Below the pieces are notes generated by a model. It was given only the letters and a program-made list of their open reading frames with translations. It made no database searches and had not been told where the DNA came from. Below, piece by piece: positions 13,701 through 21,232 of a stretch of DNA of 35,792 nt. Origin of the DNA: TMED14 sp965657195 (lineage in GTDB: Bacteria > Bacteroidota > Bacteroidia > Flavobacteriales > Schleiferiaceae). A program made the translations under genes and the position numbers. Location: assembly GCA_965657195.1 (NCBI GenBank), contig CBFHNK010000013.1, forward strand, positions 1-35,792, given 5' to 3'. Positions within the stretch are counted from its first letter, which is position 1. Every line of letters starts with the position of its first letter.

Positions 13701-14674
13701 GACCCAATGGTCCAAATGCGGGGACCCGTTGCAGTTGAACCAATGCTATACGTGCATGTAGGCCAGGCGGTCGTCGGAATCAGTGTGTTGTTGGTATTCC
13801 AGTTGGCCTGGTTGTAGATGGAGGCGCGAACGACAGCTTCCGTTCCACTGGTAACCGCAGAGTCACACTGAAAAATTCCGTTGTCAATGTGCGTTGCGGC
13901 AATGGACATGGCGTTTACGCCCAACGTCAAGGTGCTTGGGAGGTACGAAACGGTGCTCGTTGCCGTGCCCGTGGTTACAAACGGACTATTGCCAAGGGCT
14001 GCGATGAAGTTGGGCTGACTGAGTGTTCCTTGAAACGCGAAGATGTGGTCGCCGCTTGCGCTGATTCCGTCGAGTACTCCTACCGCGCTACCGCCACCAA
14101 CTACGGTGGTTCCGCCCGTGGTGTTGTCGATCATGGTAACTACGCTTCCAACTGCTAGGCCGGCACTTGGAGCAGTATACACCACTGAGTCTTCGCCCGT
14201 GGTGCTGTAAAATGTGCCAGATGAACCCCAGCTACGGTCAGTAAATTTGATCACCGTATTGCCCGCGATGGGTTTAAGCACGACAAATTGAAACGCATCG
14301 GGAGCATCAGATGATATGGCCGTAAATGCCAAACTGCCTTGTGTCAAACTATGAACCGTGATGCTGCCAATCATCATGGCGGCGTGCGGGTCGCACTGAT
14401 AGGTGTAGGTGCCTGCGGTCGTGAAGACAAAGCTGTAGGTCCAGGTTCCGCCCGCAGGTGATCCGTTGCCGAAGCTGACCGGATTGCTTGGGAAAATTGA
14501 CGTTGAACCGTTCACGTTGTGGGTTCCGCTTACCTGAGTCCAGGTTACGGTGTCGCCCACCGAAATATTAAGGGTAGCAGGGCTGAAAAAGTTAGAGCCC
14601 ACCTGAACTTGGTGGTTGGTTGCGGCGGCGCTGAGGCCGAGTACCGCGAGAATAAATGCGTAAAAATGCTTCAT
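10736..14674 (-). CDS. Large T9SS-secreted protein: cupredoxin, OB-fold repeats, Calx-beta, lamin-tail
   Basis: A 1312-residue secreted protein. In order: signal peptide (1-18); cupredoxin-like domain (about 21-107) with candidate type 1 copper ligands H52, C94, H97 and M100 (C-x2-H-x2-M, as in amicyanin); a beta-rich region (112-320); two tandem repeats (about 323-517 and 529-723, roughly 78% identical by eye) that look like OB-fold/DUF5689-type domains; a Calx-beta-like domain (730-848); a third, diverged repeat (855-1056); a lamin-tail domain (about 1060-1185); and a T9SS type A sorting domain (VRVHPNPSTG at 1239 to the end). The start at 14674 gives a proper signal peptide; the frame opens further upstream without a plausible leader. 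OB-fold plus lamin-tail domains recall large extracellular nucleases, but no nuclease domain is seen here. Last gene of the locus; it has its own -7 box. Confidence 0.9.
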   Translation of the reverse strand: MKHFYAFILAVLGLSAAATNHQVQVGSNFFSPATLNISVGDTVTWTQVSGTHNVNGSTSIFPSNPVSFGNGSPAGGTWTYSFVFTTAGTYTYQCDPHAAMMIGSITVHSLTQGSLAFTAISSDAPDAFQFVVLKPIAGNTVIKFTDRSWGSSGTFYSTTGEDSVVYTAPSAGLAVGSVVTMIDNTTGGTTVVGGGSAVGVLDGISASGDHIFAFQGTLSQPNFIAALGNSPFVTTGTATSTVSYLPSTLTLGVNAMSIAATHIDNGIFQCDSAVTSGTEAVVRASIYNQANWNTNNTLIPTTAWPTCTYSIGSTATGPRIWTIGSLRGVNANGVADSLNAVVRIRGTVTSIDFDGNTGYSFYVQDGTGGMNIYRSSDLANYTSPLRGDSLYIHGTVIQFNGLTEIQPDTITVIAANRPVPSPLVVTTMDESNESMLVRMNNMTTTTWPSTWSGSGQNVTISNGSTTFTMRIDADCNLWNTSQPIGLVDIIGVVSQFDNSSPFTSGYQLFPRDTNDIIASSTSTTGLRPIGTLRGVNANGVADSLNAVVAITGVVTSIDFDGNTGYSFYIQDATGGINVYKSADLANYTSPLRGDSLYIHGVIDQFNGLTEIVPDSIAVWGTNKPLPTPLVITAMDETNEGELVRMNNMTATTWPSSWSGSGQNVTISDGTNSFTMRIDADCNLWNSAQPAGLFDVLGVVGQFDNSSPYTSGYQIFPRDTNDIIPVVATSPTVRFVGGSATVLEGNVSHTIKMSVQPHLMAAGSVTITAAPGAGFVLGTDATTTPAFSGTTLTLPVAAMADTISFTVNILDDSNIEGNEDVVFTLTAASSGLAIGTPSAFTFTIADNDVFIPTYTIPQVKGLNASFVPDSVGVMCKLQGTVLGVNTQTFASTGNVAFTIHDGSVGFGVFGAGNKNLGYTVNEGDVVRIIGTIGHFNGLAQINADSIVVVSTNATIAAPVVITGLDESTESQLIRMNNVTVVNPTQWTNSGSGFNVDVTDGVNTIQLRIDADVADVYNAPCPVGTFDVVGIGGQFDNSAPHNSGYQFLPRYLADFIYPVPVTYDLAITEVMASSNDANTSINEDWFEITNYGSTAVDLAGFSWDDNSYAAGTVVFPSITVAPGEAIVVAQIDAANEAAFRAAWNLGPWVQVLVNEDFSTSQPGFSANGDGVALFDSSATPIEICRAEYSAAIAGFSAEFDTACTYLGNAAVGVRGAYTSTGGDVGSPGNQSIGLEERALNVRVHPNPSTGLLTLTLPGEGTYTIVVQNLNGQTLASQTVDATRSLVDLSGLARGMYLVVVSSEAGQSTQRIVLQ
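12506..13708 (-). repeat. Internal tandem duplication, 618-base period
   Basis: Unit A (13708-13124) and unit B (13090-12506) encode 194-residue blocks that both contain LRGVNANGVADSLNAVV, SIDFDGNTGYSFY, YTSPLRGDSLYIHG and MRIDADCNLWN. The offset is 206 codons. A more diverged third copy lies further downstream in the same gene. Confidence 0.85.
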
Positions 14675-14697
14675 GATGATCAACTTAAGTGGTTCTG

Positions 14698-14705
14698 CAA
14701 AGGTA
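14698..14705 (-). promoter_or_regulatory. -7 element before the 1312-residue protein gene
   Basis: TACCTTTG on the minus strand, a perfect TAnnTTTG, 23 bases before the ATG and in the only sizeable gap (64 bases) of the locus. No -33 box is clear. It may give the last gene extra transcription. Confidence 0.45.
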
Positions 14706-14738
14706 GTTGTGGGGTTCTGGGCGGGTGTTACGCGAACG

Positions 14739-15935
14739 TTATTCAAAGTCTAACGTGTTCTTAAAACGACTCACACGGCCGTTGCCGGCATCGACTACGT
14801 AGAGGATTTGGCGCCAGTAGCCGACCGCTACGGGGCCGTTGAACTGCATGGGGCCGGTTCCGCGGCCGCCAAATGAGACTTTGGCGTAGCGGGTTTCGCC
14901 GCTCGCGGGGGGCGGAGGGATGCCCTCTAACCCGTTGGCTGTGAACTGGTAGACGGAGTCTTTGGTTTCGTCGACGACAAAAAGGTAGCGGTTTTGGTCC
15001 CCAGCCATTGCGATGCCCACGGGTCGCTCAAAAAGGCCCGGCTGGCCGATCCAGCGGTCGGTTCGGTCTGGGTTGGGTACGCTCACGACGGGCTTGTAGT
15101 CGGCTCCAAACGGAGTTTCTACGAGGCTGATTTGCTGCACCTTGAGTTCCTGGTTAGCGTCGAGTGCGGTAAACCAGAAATCATCGCCGGCACGCGCCGT
15201 AAACTGGGGGGGCTGGGCAAAGCTTACAATGCCTTGGGGCTGTTTGAAGTAGTTACTGAAGAGTCCGGCCGAAGTGGTGACGCTCACAGGTGAAACGTAG
15301 CCGTCTTGGGCGTCAAAGAGCACCACAGCTTGGTCGGGGCCTTGGTTGGCGTTGTTGCTAATCCCGCCGCGTCGGGTCACGTAGTAGCGGTTATTGAGCG
15401 CGGGGTCTGCACTGGCGAGCACGGCAATTTGGCCGAATTCTGCATTTGCGTCACCCGTTGAAAACGTGGATTTGAAGTAAAACGGATGAACCGTTTTATG
15501 CGTGATTTGCGCGTAGCCGAGTCCGTAGCCGTTTGGAGCCGTTTGGTTGATGCGGTAAATGGCCGGAAGCGTGTACGCCACTCCGTTGATGGTCGTGTCG
15601 TGGGTTCCGATGGCCAACAAGTTGAGGCGGCGGTCCTGTCGCACTGTTTTGACGCCCGGAACGCTGAATCGACCCTGTTCCGCACCCGATTCGTCGAGGC
15701 AGATGATTTCTTGGGTTCCCGCGTCGACGACATAAATGAGTTCGTCGAATCCGATGCAGATGTCGGTCGGATGCACAAAACCGTCAAATGCGGGCTGAAT
15801 CGGAACGTAGGCGATTTCGCGGATTCCGTAGTTCGGAACCTCAATAAAGTCAAGGTCCGTTTTGGACCCGAAGTAGTCCTCGCAGCCGGTCATGCTGAGG
15901 GCCAACAGGCCGAGGGCGAACGTCCAATACTTCAT
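14739..15935 (-). CDS. NHL-like beta-propeller lipoprotein
   Basis: A 398-residue lipoprotein: signal peptide with lipobox SMTGC (Cys18). The body has repeated beta-propeller-type strands such as HPTDICIGFDELIYVVDAG, RPVGIAMAGDQNRYLFVVDE and GPVAVGYWRQILYVVDAGN, typical of NHL or SMP-30-like propellers. Such proteins usually act as ligand-binding or scaffold parts at the outer membrane; no specific ligand can be named. The ATG at 15935 overlaps the stop of the porin-like gene as ATGA; an upstream extension of the frame to 16217 is antisense-like and lacks a signal peptide. It belongs to the locus beginning at 26837. Confidence 0.88.
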   Translation of the reverse strand: MKYWTFALGLLALSMTGCEDYFGSKTDLDFIEVPNYGIREIAYVPIQPAFDGFVHPTDICIGFDELIYVVDAGTQEIICLDESGAEQGRFSVPGVKTVRQDRRLNLLAIGTHDTTINGVAYTLPAIYRINQTAPNGYGLGYAQITHKTVHPFYFKSTFSTGDANAEFGQIAVLASADPALNNRYYVTRRGGISNNANQGPDQAVVLFDAQDGYVSPVSVTTSAGLFSNYFKQPQGIVSFAQPPQFTARAGDDFWFTALDANQELKVQQISLVETPFGADYKPVVSVPNPDRTDRWIGQPGLFERPVGIAMAGDQNRYLFVVDETKDSVYQFTANGLEGIPPPPASGETRYAKVSFGGRGTGPMQFNGPVAVGYWRQILYVVDAGNGRVSRFKNTLDFE

Positions 15936-16930
15936 CGGGCAGCAGGTTGAAGGGTGAGGCTTAGTGCGGTCCATGTGCCCATTCCGGCTGTGGGTTGGAC
16001 GCTGAGGTCGACGGTGGCCCGAGTGCCGGCAACCGTTTGGGCCACGCCCAGACCGAGGGTCGGGAAGGGCTGGCCGGATTGGTTGAGCAGGATTCCGCTG
16101 CGTACAAAAAGCTGGTCCGCAAAGCGGTATTCGAGGCCCGCGCGGTAGTTCTCGGCGTTGTCGTTGGGGTGCACGAGCTGCGCGGCAACGTCGAGGTGGT
16201 GCTTGCCGCGTTCCCACGCGCGGTAGTGGATGCCTATGGCGAATTCGGTCGGCAGGTTGGCGGATTCGAGTGACGAAAGCGAGTCGCGGTTGTAGGCCAC
16301 GGCCCAGTACGAGCCCTTGAGGGCCACGGGCGCTCCGAAGTTGCGCAGTACGACGGCGAAGCGCAAACCCTCTTCTTCGAGGTGGTACTGAAACCCGACG
16401 TCGGCGGCGGCGCCCCAGCCGGTGTAGCCGGCGCTGTAGGATTCGTTCAACGCTTTAAGCGTTACACCCATTTGAAACTGTTCGGTGAGTTGCTGGGCGT
16501 AGGTCAGCGTGAGCGCGGATTGGGCGTCGTACAGCAGTCGGCCGGTGCCCTGGGGGCGGAACTCGGTGCGCTCTTCGTAGGCGCCCGTTTGCAGTCGCTG
16601 GATTCCGAAGCCCCACGCCGCGGTTCGGCCCTTGATTTTGCGGGCGGCAAAGACGGCGCCTTGCTCGAGGCCGCTTCCACTGGCCATGGAGGTAAAGACG
16701 ATGCTGGATGCTTTGGTTCGGGCCAAGCCCGCGGGGTTGTAGCCCAGGCTACGGGCGTCGCCGCCGAGGACGCTCCCGACCGATCCCATGGCCGCTGAGG
16801 CCACGTTGTAGTCGGTTTTCAGAAAGCTAAAGGCAGCCTGGCCTGCACGCTCGCCGCCGTAGCTGGGCAGCCACTGGCTGTGCGCCTGTAGCCCAAGGGC
16901 CAGAGCGATAAGGGTCAGCGTCGTCTTCAT
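15932..16930 (-). CDS. PorV/PorQ-family outer-membrane protein
   Basis: A 332-residue predicted beta-barrel of the PorV/PorQ (FadL-related) family. Signal peptide 1-19 (MKTTLTLIALALGLQAHSQ), then the family hallmark VGSVLGGDARSLGYNPAGLAR at about 50-70, followed by alternating strands to the C-terminus. PorV is the T9SS shuttle that hands cargo to the attachment complex; paralogues such as this one often sit beside TonB receptors and secreted proteins and may serve specific cargo. Start and stop overlap both neighbours as ATGA, so translation is coupled. That it is a dedicated shuttle for this locus is inference. Confidence 0.85.
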   Translation of the reverse strand: MKTTLTLIALALGLQAHSQWLPSYGGERAGQAAFSFLKTDYNVASAAMGSVGSVLGGDARSLGYNPAGLARTKASSIVFTSMASGSGLEQGAVFAARKIKGRTAAWGFGIQRLQTGAYEERTEFRPQGTGRLLYDAQSALTLTYAQQLTEQFQMGVTLKALNESYSAGYTGWGAAADVGFQYHLEEEGLRFAVVLRNFGAPVALKGSYWAVAYNRDSLSSLESANLPTEFAIGIHYRAWERGKHHLDVAAQLVHPNDNAENYRAGLEYRFADQLFVRSGILLNQSGQPFPTLGLGVAQTVAGTRATVDLSVQPTAGMGTWTALSLTLQPAAR

Positions 16931-19767
16931 AGCTTGAACTGAAGACCAAAGAGAAGTTGACGGGGCGGGCTGAAGCGCGAGGGGTCGCGCGGGTCAAGGC
17001 CGCGTTCTTGCGGACCGTTGAATTCGGGTCGCGGATCGCGCCAGGTGTTCGGAACGTCGTCGCCGTACTCGTACGCGCGACCCGTAACGGGGTTGATGAG
17101 TTGACCGTTTAAACGGTTAAATACGTTCAGCACATCAAACGCAAACTGTACGCCGCGTCCCTTCTTCTTGGTCACGAGGTCGTAGGTAATGCGCGCGTCC
17201 CACGTGTGCCATGCGGAACCTTGGCCCTGCAGGTACTGGTCGATTTGAATGGCGTACTGTGGGCGTCCGAGGTCGTTGGTTCCGACCAGGGTCTGCGGCG
17301 TGTAGCGGTAGCCAGCCGAGCCGCGGTACTGCACGAATCCGCCTAGGCCGCGCAGCGGAATTCCGAAGACGCGCAGCGAGGTGTCGGCTTGAAAAAACCA
17401 GCTGGAATTGATGTTCCACGGGCGGTCCCAGGCCAAAAACTGTTCGCGGCTGAGCGGAACCTCACCCGTCTGCTCAATCTGCAGCGCCGATTCGCGGGCG
17501 GAATTCGACTTGCCCCGCGCCGACTGAAGTGAAACGTTTGAAACCCAACGGGTCCAGCGGTTGAGCTGCAATTCGAGGCCCAATTCGACCCCCTGAATTC
17601 GGGCGTAGTCCTGGTTGATGTACATCGTCTTGGTCACCGGGCGACCGGTTGCGTCGCGCACAAACACGCGGCGCGAGACGATGTAGTCAAAGCGGTTGGA
17701 ATTGTAGGCACTCAGCGTCACCCCAAAGCTGCGGCTGAAGGCGGCTTTGTAGCCGACTTCGTAGGCGACGTTAACCTCGGGGTCGAGGTTGGGATTGCCC
17801 AAAAAGCTCAAGAAACTGCGGTCCTGGTAGACGGGGTCGAGGCCGGCGTACAAAAAGCGCGGATGCGGTAGGCGCATGCTGTGGCCGTAGTTGAAGTAAA
17901 GCACGTGGTTGGGCGTTACCGGGAAGGTCACGTCCAAGCGGGGAAGCAGGCGGGCCTTCCAGCGCAGCCCCGCGAGGCCAATAGTTTTGTCGAGGTAGTC
18001 GGTGCGCACGGCGTCGACCACCGGCGAGTTGGGGTCGGCGATGGCTTGGTCGGCAAATGTTCCGGGCGCCCACATGTTGAGGCGCATACCCAAGGTGGCT
18101 TGCAGGCCCTTGTAGGTGATTTTGTCTTCGACAAACGCGCCGAATTCGCGCGGACGCGCCTTCCAGATGTCGTTCGACGATCCGATCGAGATGGATTCAG
18201 TCGCGGTGCTGTCGTTGAGCTTGATCGGTGCCCCGACCCACGGAGCCGTCACGTCCACCCACTGGTACTCGTTCCACTGGTTTTCGGTTCCGAAGGCGAC
18301 TTTGTGCACGCCGCCCGCAGGGTAGTAGTTGGCCTTGATGCGCACGGTATACTCCTCGACGTAGTGGTCGTGCCAGGTGGGCGCGATTCCGCCGTTGTTA
18401 TAGAGGCCGTCGCCGGGGCGAATGTATACGGTGCCCGAGGGGTCGCCTGGGTTAAACACGCTGACGGGGTACGAAATAATGTTGGCTTCGTCAAGGATTT
18501 GGTCGACGGTCTCTTCGCGAAACGGGCGTCCGTTGGCGTCCGCCCGAAGGTTGGTGAACAGGCGGCCCGCATTGACGCTCAATCCCCACTTTGGGCCGAA
18601 AATCTGCTGAAATCCTAGCACACTGAGGTTGGAGTGGTGCGTGTAGGTGGTCGCGCGGTCCAGGTCTTTGCTGCGGATGTACTGGTAGCCGGGGGTCAGG
18701 AGCGCGTCGAGGCCGACAATCTGCAGGCTTCGCGTGTTTTGGTTGATGTTGAGTGAATGCTGGTTGCTCAAGGTGAACTTGGCGCCCTTCCAGGCCTTGA
18801 GCCCGAGTTTGAGCGAGTGCGACCACTGGTTGTCTTGGCGCGGAGCCCACAGCGAGTCGTTGGCCTTGAACAGCGACGAGTGCAGCTGGCGCGCCACGGT
18901 CGGGAAGTACGTATCGCTGATGTCCACCGAGGCGCTAGTGAAGAGTGTTAAGCGTTTGTTGGTAAACGGAATCGGGGTCGCCAACGTCGCCTCGCCGCGG
19001 TCGGTAAAAAAGCTAGACGCGGCAGTTGGACGGCCCAGGTAGTCGCGCTGCCAGCGTCCCGAAACCTCAAGGCGATCTCCGCCTTCTCGGATCTGGGTGC
19101 TTACCACTCCGCTCGAGCCGCCGCCGAACTCGGCACTCGCCCCGCTGGTGGTTACTTGGATGCTTTGTACGGCCGAAGACTGGACGTTCACGCCAAACCC
19201 GGTGCCCGCCAAAGGGTCCTGGGCGCTGATTCCGTCTACCAGGTACTCGGTTTCGTAGACGCGCGCACCGCGGATTTGCAGGCCGTCGGTGGTTTTGACC
19301 ACGCCCGCTTGGGTTGCTACGGCGTCTTCGACGTTGCGCACGTTCATTTGGCGGAGCTCGTCACTGCCGATGAGGCGTTCGCTTCCCGCTCGTTCGAGGT
19401 CGACCGCGGTCTTTTTACCCACCACCGTAACCGTTTGCAACTCGTTGATGTCGCTTGAAAGCTTTACGTTCAACGTAGTCGTTTGGCCGAGGTTGATTCG
19501 GACGCCGTTGATCTGCTTGGTTCCGTAGCCCATCATCTGGACCTTGACGCTGAATTCCCCCACCGGAACCTTCGGGAGCACAAATCCACCCTGTGCGTCG
19601 GTGACGGTGCTGGTGTAGGTTCCGACAATACTCACGCCGGCGCCGGGAAGTTCCTCGCCGGTCTCGGCGTCGCGCACTGTTCCGCGCAGCGCCCCAATTT
19701 TTTGGGCGGAAGCTCCGAAGCCGGCCAACAAGGCAAGCACGACCAGAAATTTAGAGGCTAAATTCAT
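16927..19767 (-). CDS. TonB-dependent receptor with carboxypeptidase regulatory-like domain
   Basis: A 946-residue outer-membrane receptor. Signal peptide 1-21, a carboxypeptidase-D-regulatory-like domain at about 25-105 (GALRGTVRDAETGEELPGAGV...), a TonB-box-like QTVTVVG at 111-117, a plug domain about 125-235 (ERLIGSDELRQMNVRNVEDAV, LQIRGARVYETEYLVDGIS), then a 22-stranded-type barrel ending in LLFGLQFKL. No SusD-like partner is encoded, so this is not a classical glycan-uptake pair. The ligand is unknown. Overlaps the lipoprotein gene upstream by 17 bases and the PorV-like gene downstream by 4. In other Bacteroidota and Ignavibacteria such receptors also occur with PorV/PorQ and FlgD-like secreted proteins (from memory). 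Confidence 0.93.
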   Translation of the reverse strand: MNLASKFLVVLALLAGFGASAQKIGALRGTVRDAETGEELPGAGVSIVGTYTSTVTDAQGGFVLPKVPVGEFSVKVQMMGYGTKQINGVRINLGQTTTLNVKLSSDINELQTVTVVGKKTAVDLERAGSERLIGSDELRQMNVRNVEDAVATQAGVVKTTDGLQIRGARVYETEYLVDGISAQDPLAGTGFGVNVQSSAVQSIQVTTSGASAEFGGGSSGVVSTQIREGGDRLEVSGRWQRDYLGRPTAASSFFTDRGEATLATPIPFTNKRLTLFTSASVDISDTYFPTVARQLHSSLFKANDSLWAPRQDNQWSHSLKLGLKAWKGAKFTLSNQHSLNINQNTRSLQIVGLDALLTPGYQYIRSKDLDRATTYTHHSNLSVLGFQQIFGPKWGLSVNAGRLFTNLRADANGRPFREETVDQILDEANIISYPVSVFNPGDPSGTVYIRPGDGLYNNGGIAPTWHDHYVEEYTVRIKANYYPAGGVHKVAFGTENQWNEYQWVDVTAPWVGAPIKLNDSTATESISIGSSNDIWKARPREFGAFVEDKITYKGLQATLGMRLNMWAPGTFADQAIADPNSPVVDAVRTDYLDKTIGLAGLRWKARLLPRLDVTFPVTPNHVLYFNYGHSMRLPHPRFLYAGLDPVYQDRSFLSFLGNPNLDPEVNVAYEVGYKAAFSRSFGVTLSAYNSNRFDYIVSRRVFVRDATGRPVTKTMYINQDYARIQGVELGLELQLNRWTRWVSNVSLQSARGKSNSARESALQIEQTGEVPLSREQFLAWDRPWNINSSWFFQADTSLRVFGIPLRGLGGFVQYRGSAGYRYTPQTLVGTNDLGRPQYAIQIDQYLQGQGSAWHTWDARITYDLVTKKKGRGVQFAFDVLNVFNRLNGQLINPVTGRAYEYGDDVPNTWRDPRPEFNGPQERGLDPRDPSRFSPPRQLLFGLQFKL

Positions 19768-21223
19768 CGATCAGAACTTTTTGAAGGAGGTTGCGGCGAA
19801 GTTGGCCACTTTGGGCGTCGAGGCGGTGCAGGTCAAACGACAAGAACACGGTCTGCACGGCCCCTTGGCGGCGGCGAAGCACCCCGAGAAGGTTGTCGCC
19901 CTGCCAGCCTGAAAGCTTGGTCAGCTGGCCGCGGTAGAGCACTTCGGCGTCGGCGCTCGACACCATCGGAGTCAGTCCGATCAGCACATTCGAAGCCTTG
20001 AGGTTGGGGAATCCGCTCTGCTGGGCAACCACCGCTGAATCGGTGACGAGGCGCACTTGCCCCGAGCTCGTGACGAGGCCGTCGATGGGAAGGGTTCCGA
20101 CCAAGTCACTGAGGTCTGAGGTCGAGCTGAATGAGGCGCTGACCAAAAGTTTACCGCCTGCTTCGCCAAAGCGCTGCAAGGCCGGAGCCATGTGGGCCAA
20201 CGGCAACTTGGTCGCTCCGGATTGGGGATCCAGCATCACCGACGACGCGCTGTACACGATTAATGCCTCGTAGCCGCGAAGGGTGTGGCGGAATCCGGGG
20301 TTCCACGACCGCGGACGCTCCAGGCCGCTGTTGCTCAGCAGGTCAAGGATGTCAAATTCGACACCAAGCGCGGCTAAATCCGCCGCCCAGGCGGCATCGG
20401 CAGCGGCGCTGTGGCTGGCGACGACGAGCACGTCGGCCGTGGGCATCTTGACCTGAGTGAATGGAGCCGTGTCGGACGCAGACCACGAACCCGCGAGGTC
20501 GCGTGCCCGTACCTCAATGAGGTTGGGGGCTGACGTGTCAAGGGCATAGCCCCAGTTGGCGGCTGAAAGTTCTTGGCTACCGTAGTACAGCTCGGTCGCT
20601 CCGGTCGCCGTGAGTACAAGGCTGACCAGCTTTTGGTTGGGGTCAATCGGACGCCAGGCTCCGCCATTGAGGCGAAGCTCCACGTCGGTAATGCTGCTCG
20701 CTCCGTCGGGATCGCTTGCGGTCCACTGAAAGGTCAGGGCGTTCCACACGGGGGCCTCGGGAAAGCTTCCGTCCAAAAATTCCGCACTTGGCGGGCTATT
20801 TTTAATCGGAACCACCAACCGCGCAGGCGTCGGATCCACTCCCCCCTCGTTGTCGATGCTTCGCACTTCGACGGCGAGGTCGGCGGTGTCGATTCCGGCG
20901 GGGATTGCCAAAACCAAGGTGCTGTCGGTGCGCAGGGTGCGAGTCCAATCGCCGCCCGCCACGCGGAGTTCGTAAGCCGCCACGTAGCCGTCGGCGTCGC
21001 TACCCAGCCACGAGAGGCGCACCACCGAATTCAGTCGGTCGGGACCCGAAAGCGCAATCGTATCCAGCGAAATACGCGTTTCTGGAAGTTGGTTTTCGGC
21101 AGGTGCACCTGGCTCACAGCTTGAGAGCGCGGCAGCAACGACCCACCCCAACGCCACAAGGCGCAGGCTCCCGGCCAAGGGCCAGGAGCTGCGCACTTGC
21201 TTTAAACGTTTGAGGGCAGGCAT
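19751..21223 (-). CDS. FN3-like lipoprotein with a possible GATase-like domain
   Basis: A 490-residue lipoprotein (lipobox AALSSC, Cys36, after a rather long n-region). Two fibronectin III/Ig-like stretches are suggested by VRLSWLGSDADGYVAAYELRV (about 67-87) and LTFQWTASDPDGASSITDVELR. The C-terminal half, from ADVLVVASHSAAADAAWAADL onward with YEALIVYSASS and LQRFGEAGGKLLVSASF, has the strand-helix pattern of a class I glutamine amidotransferase-like or flavodoxin-like fold; no catalytic Cys is visible, so it would be a binding or structural domain. Nine bases separate its start from the stop of the upstream gene. No precise function is claimed. Confidence 0.82.
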   Translation of the reverse strand: MPALKRLKQVRSSWPLAGSLRLVALGWVVAAALSSCEPGAPAENQLPETRISLDTIALSGPDRLNSVVRLSWLGSDADGYVAAYELRVAGGDWTRTLRTDSTLVLAIPAGIDTADLAVEVRSIDNEGGVDPTPARLVVPIKNSPPSAEFLDGSFPEAPVWNALTFQWTASDPDGASSITDVELRLNGGAWRPIDPNQKLVSLVLTATGATELYYGSQELSAANWGYALDTSAPNLIEVRARDLAGSWSASDTAPFTQVKMPTADVLVVASHSAAADAAWAADLAALGVEFDILDLLSNSGLERPRSWNPGFRHTLRGYEALIVYSASSVMLDPQSGATKLPLAHMAPALQRFGEAGGKLLVSASFSSTSDLSDLVGTLPIDGLVTSSGQVRLVTDSAVVAQQSGFPNLKASNVLIGLTPMVSSADAEVLYRGQLTKLSGWQGDNLLGVLRRRQGAVQTVFLSFDLHRLDAQSGQLRRNLLQKVLIDEFSL

Positions 21224-21232
21224 GTTACGTAC

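Noticed and set aside
16927..21223. SusC/SusD-type polysaccharide utilisation locus
   Set aside because: The TonB receptor has no SusD neighbour and there are no glycoside hydrolases or sugar transporters; the neighbouring lipoprotein is FN3-like.
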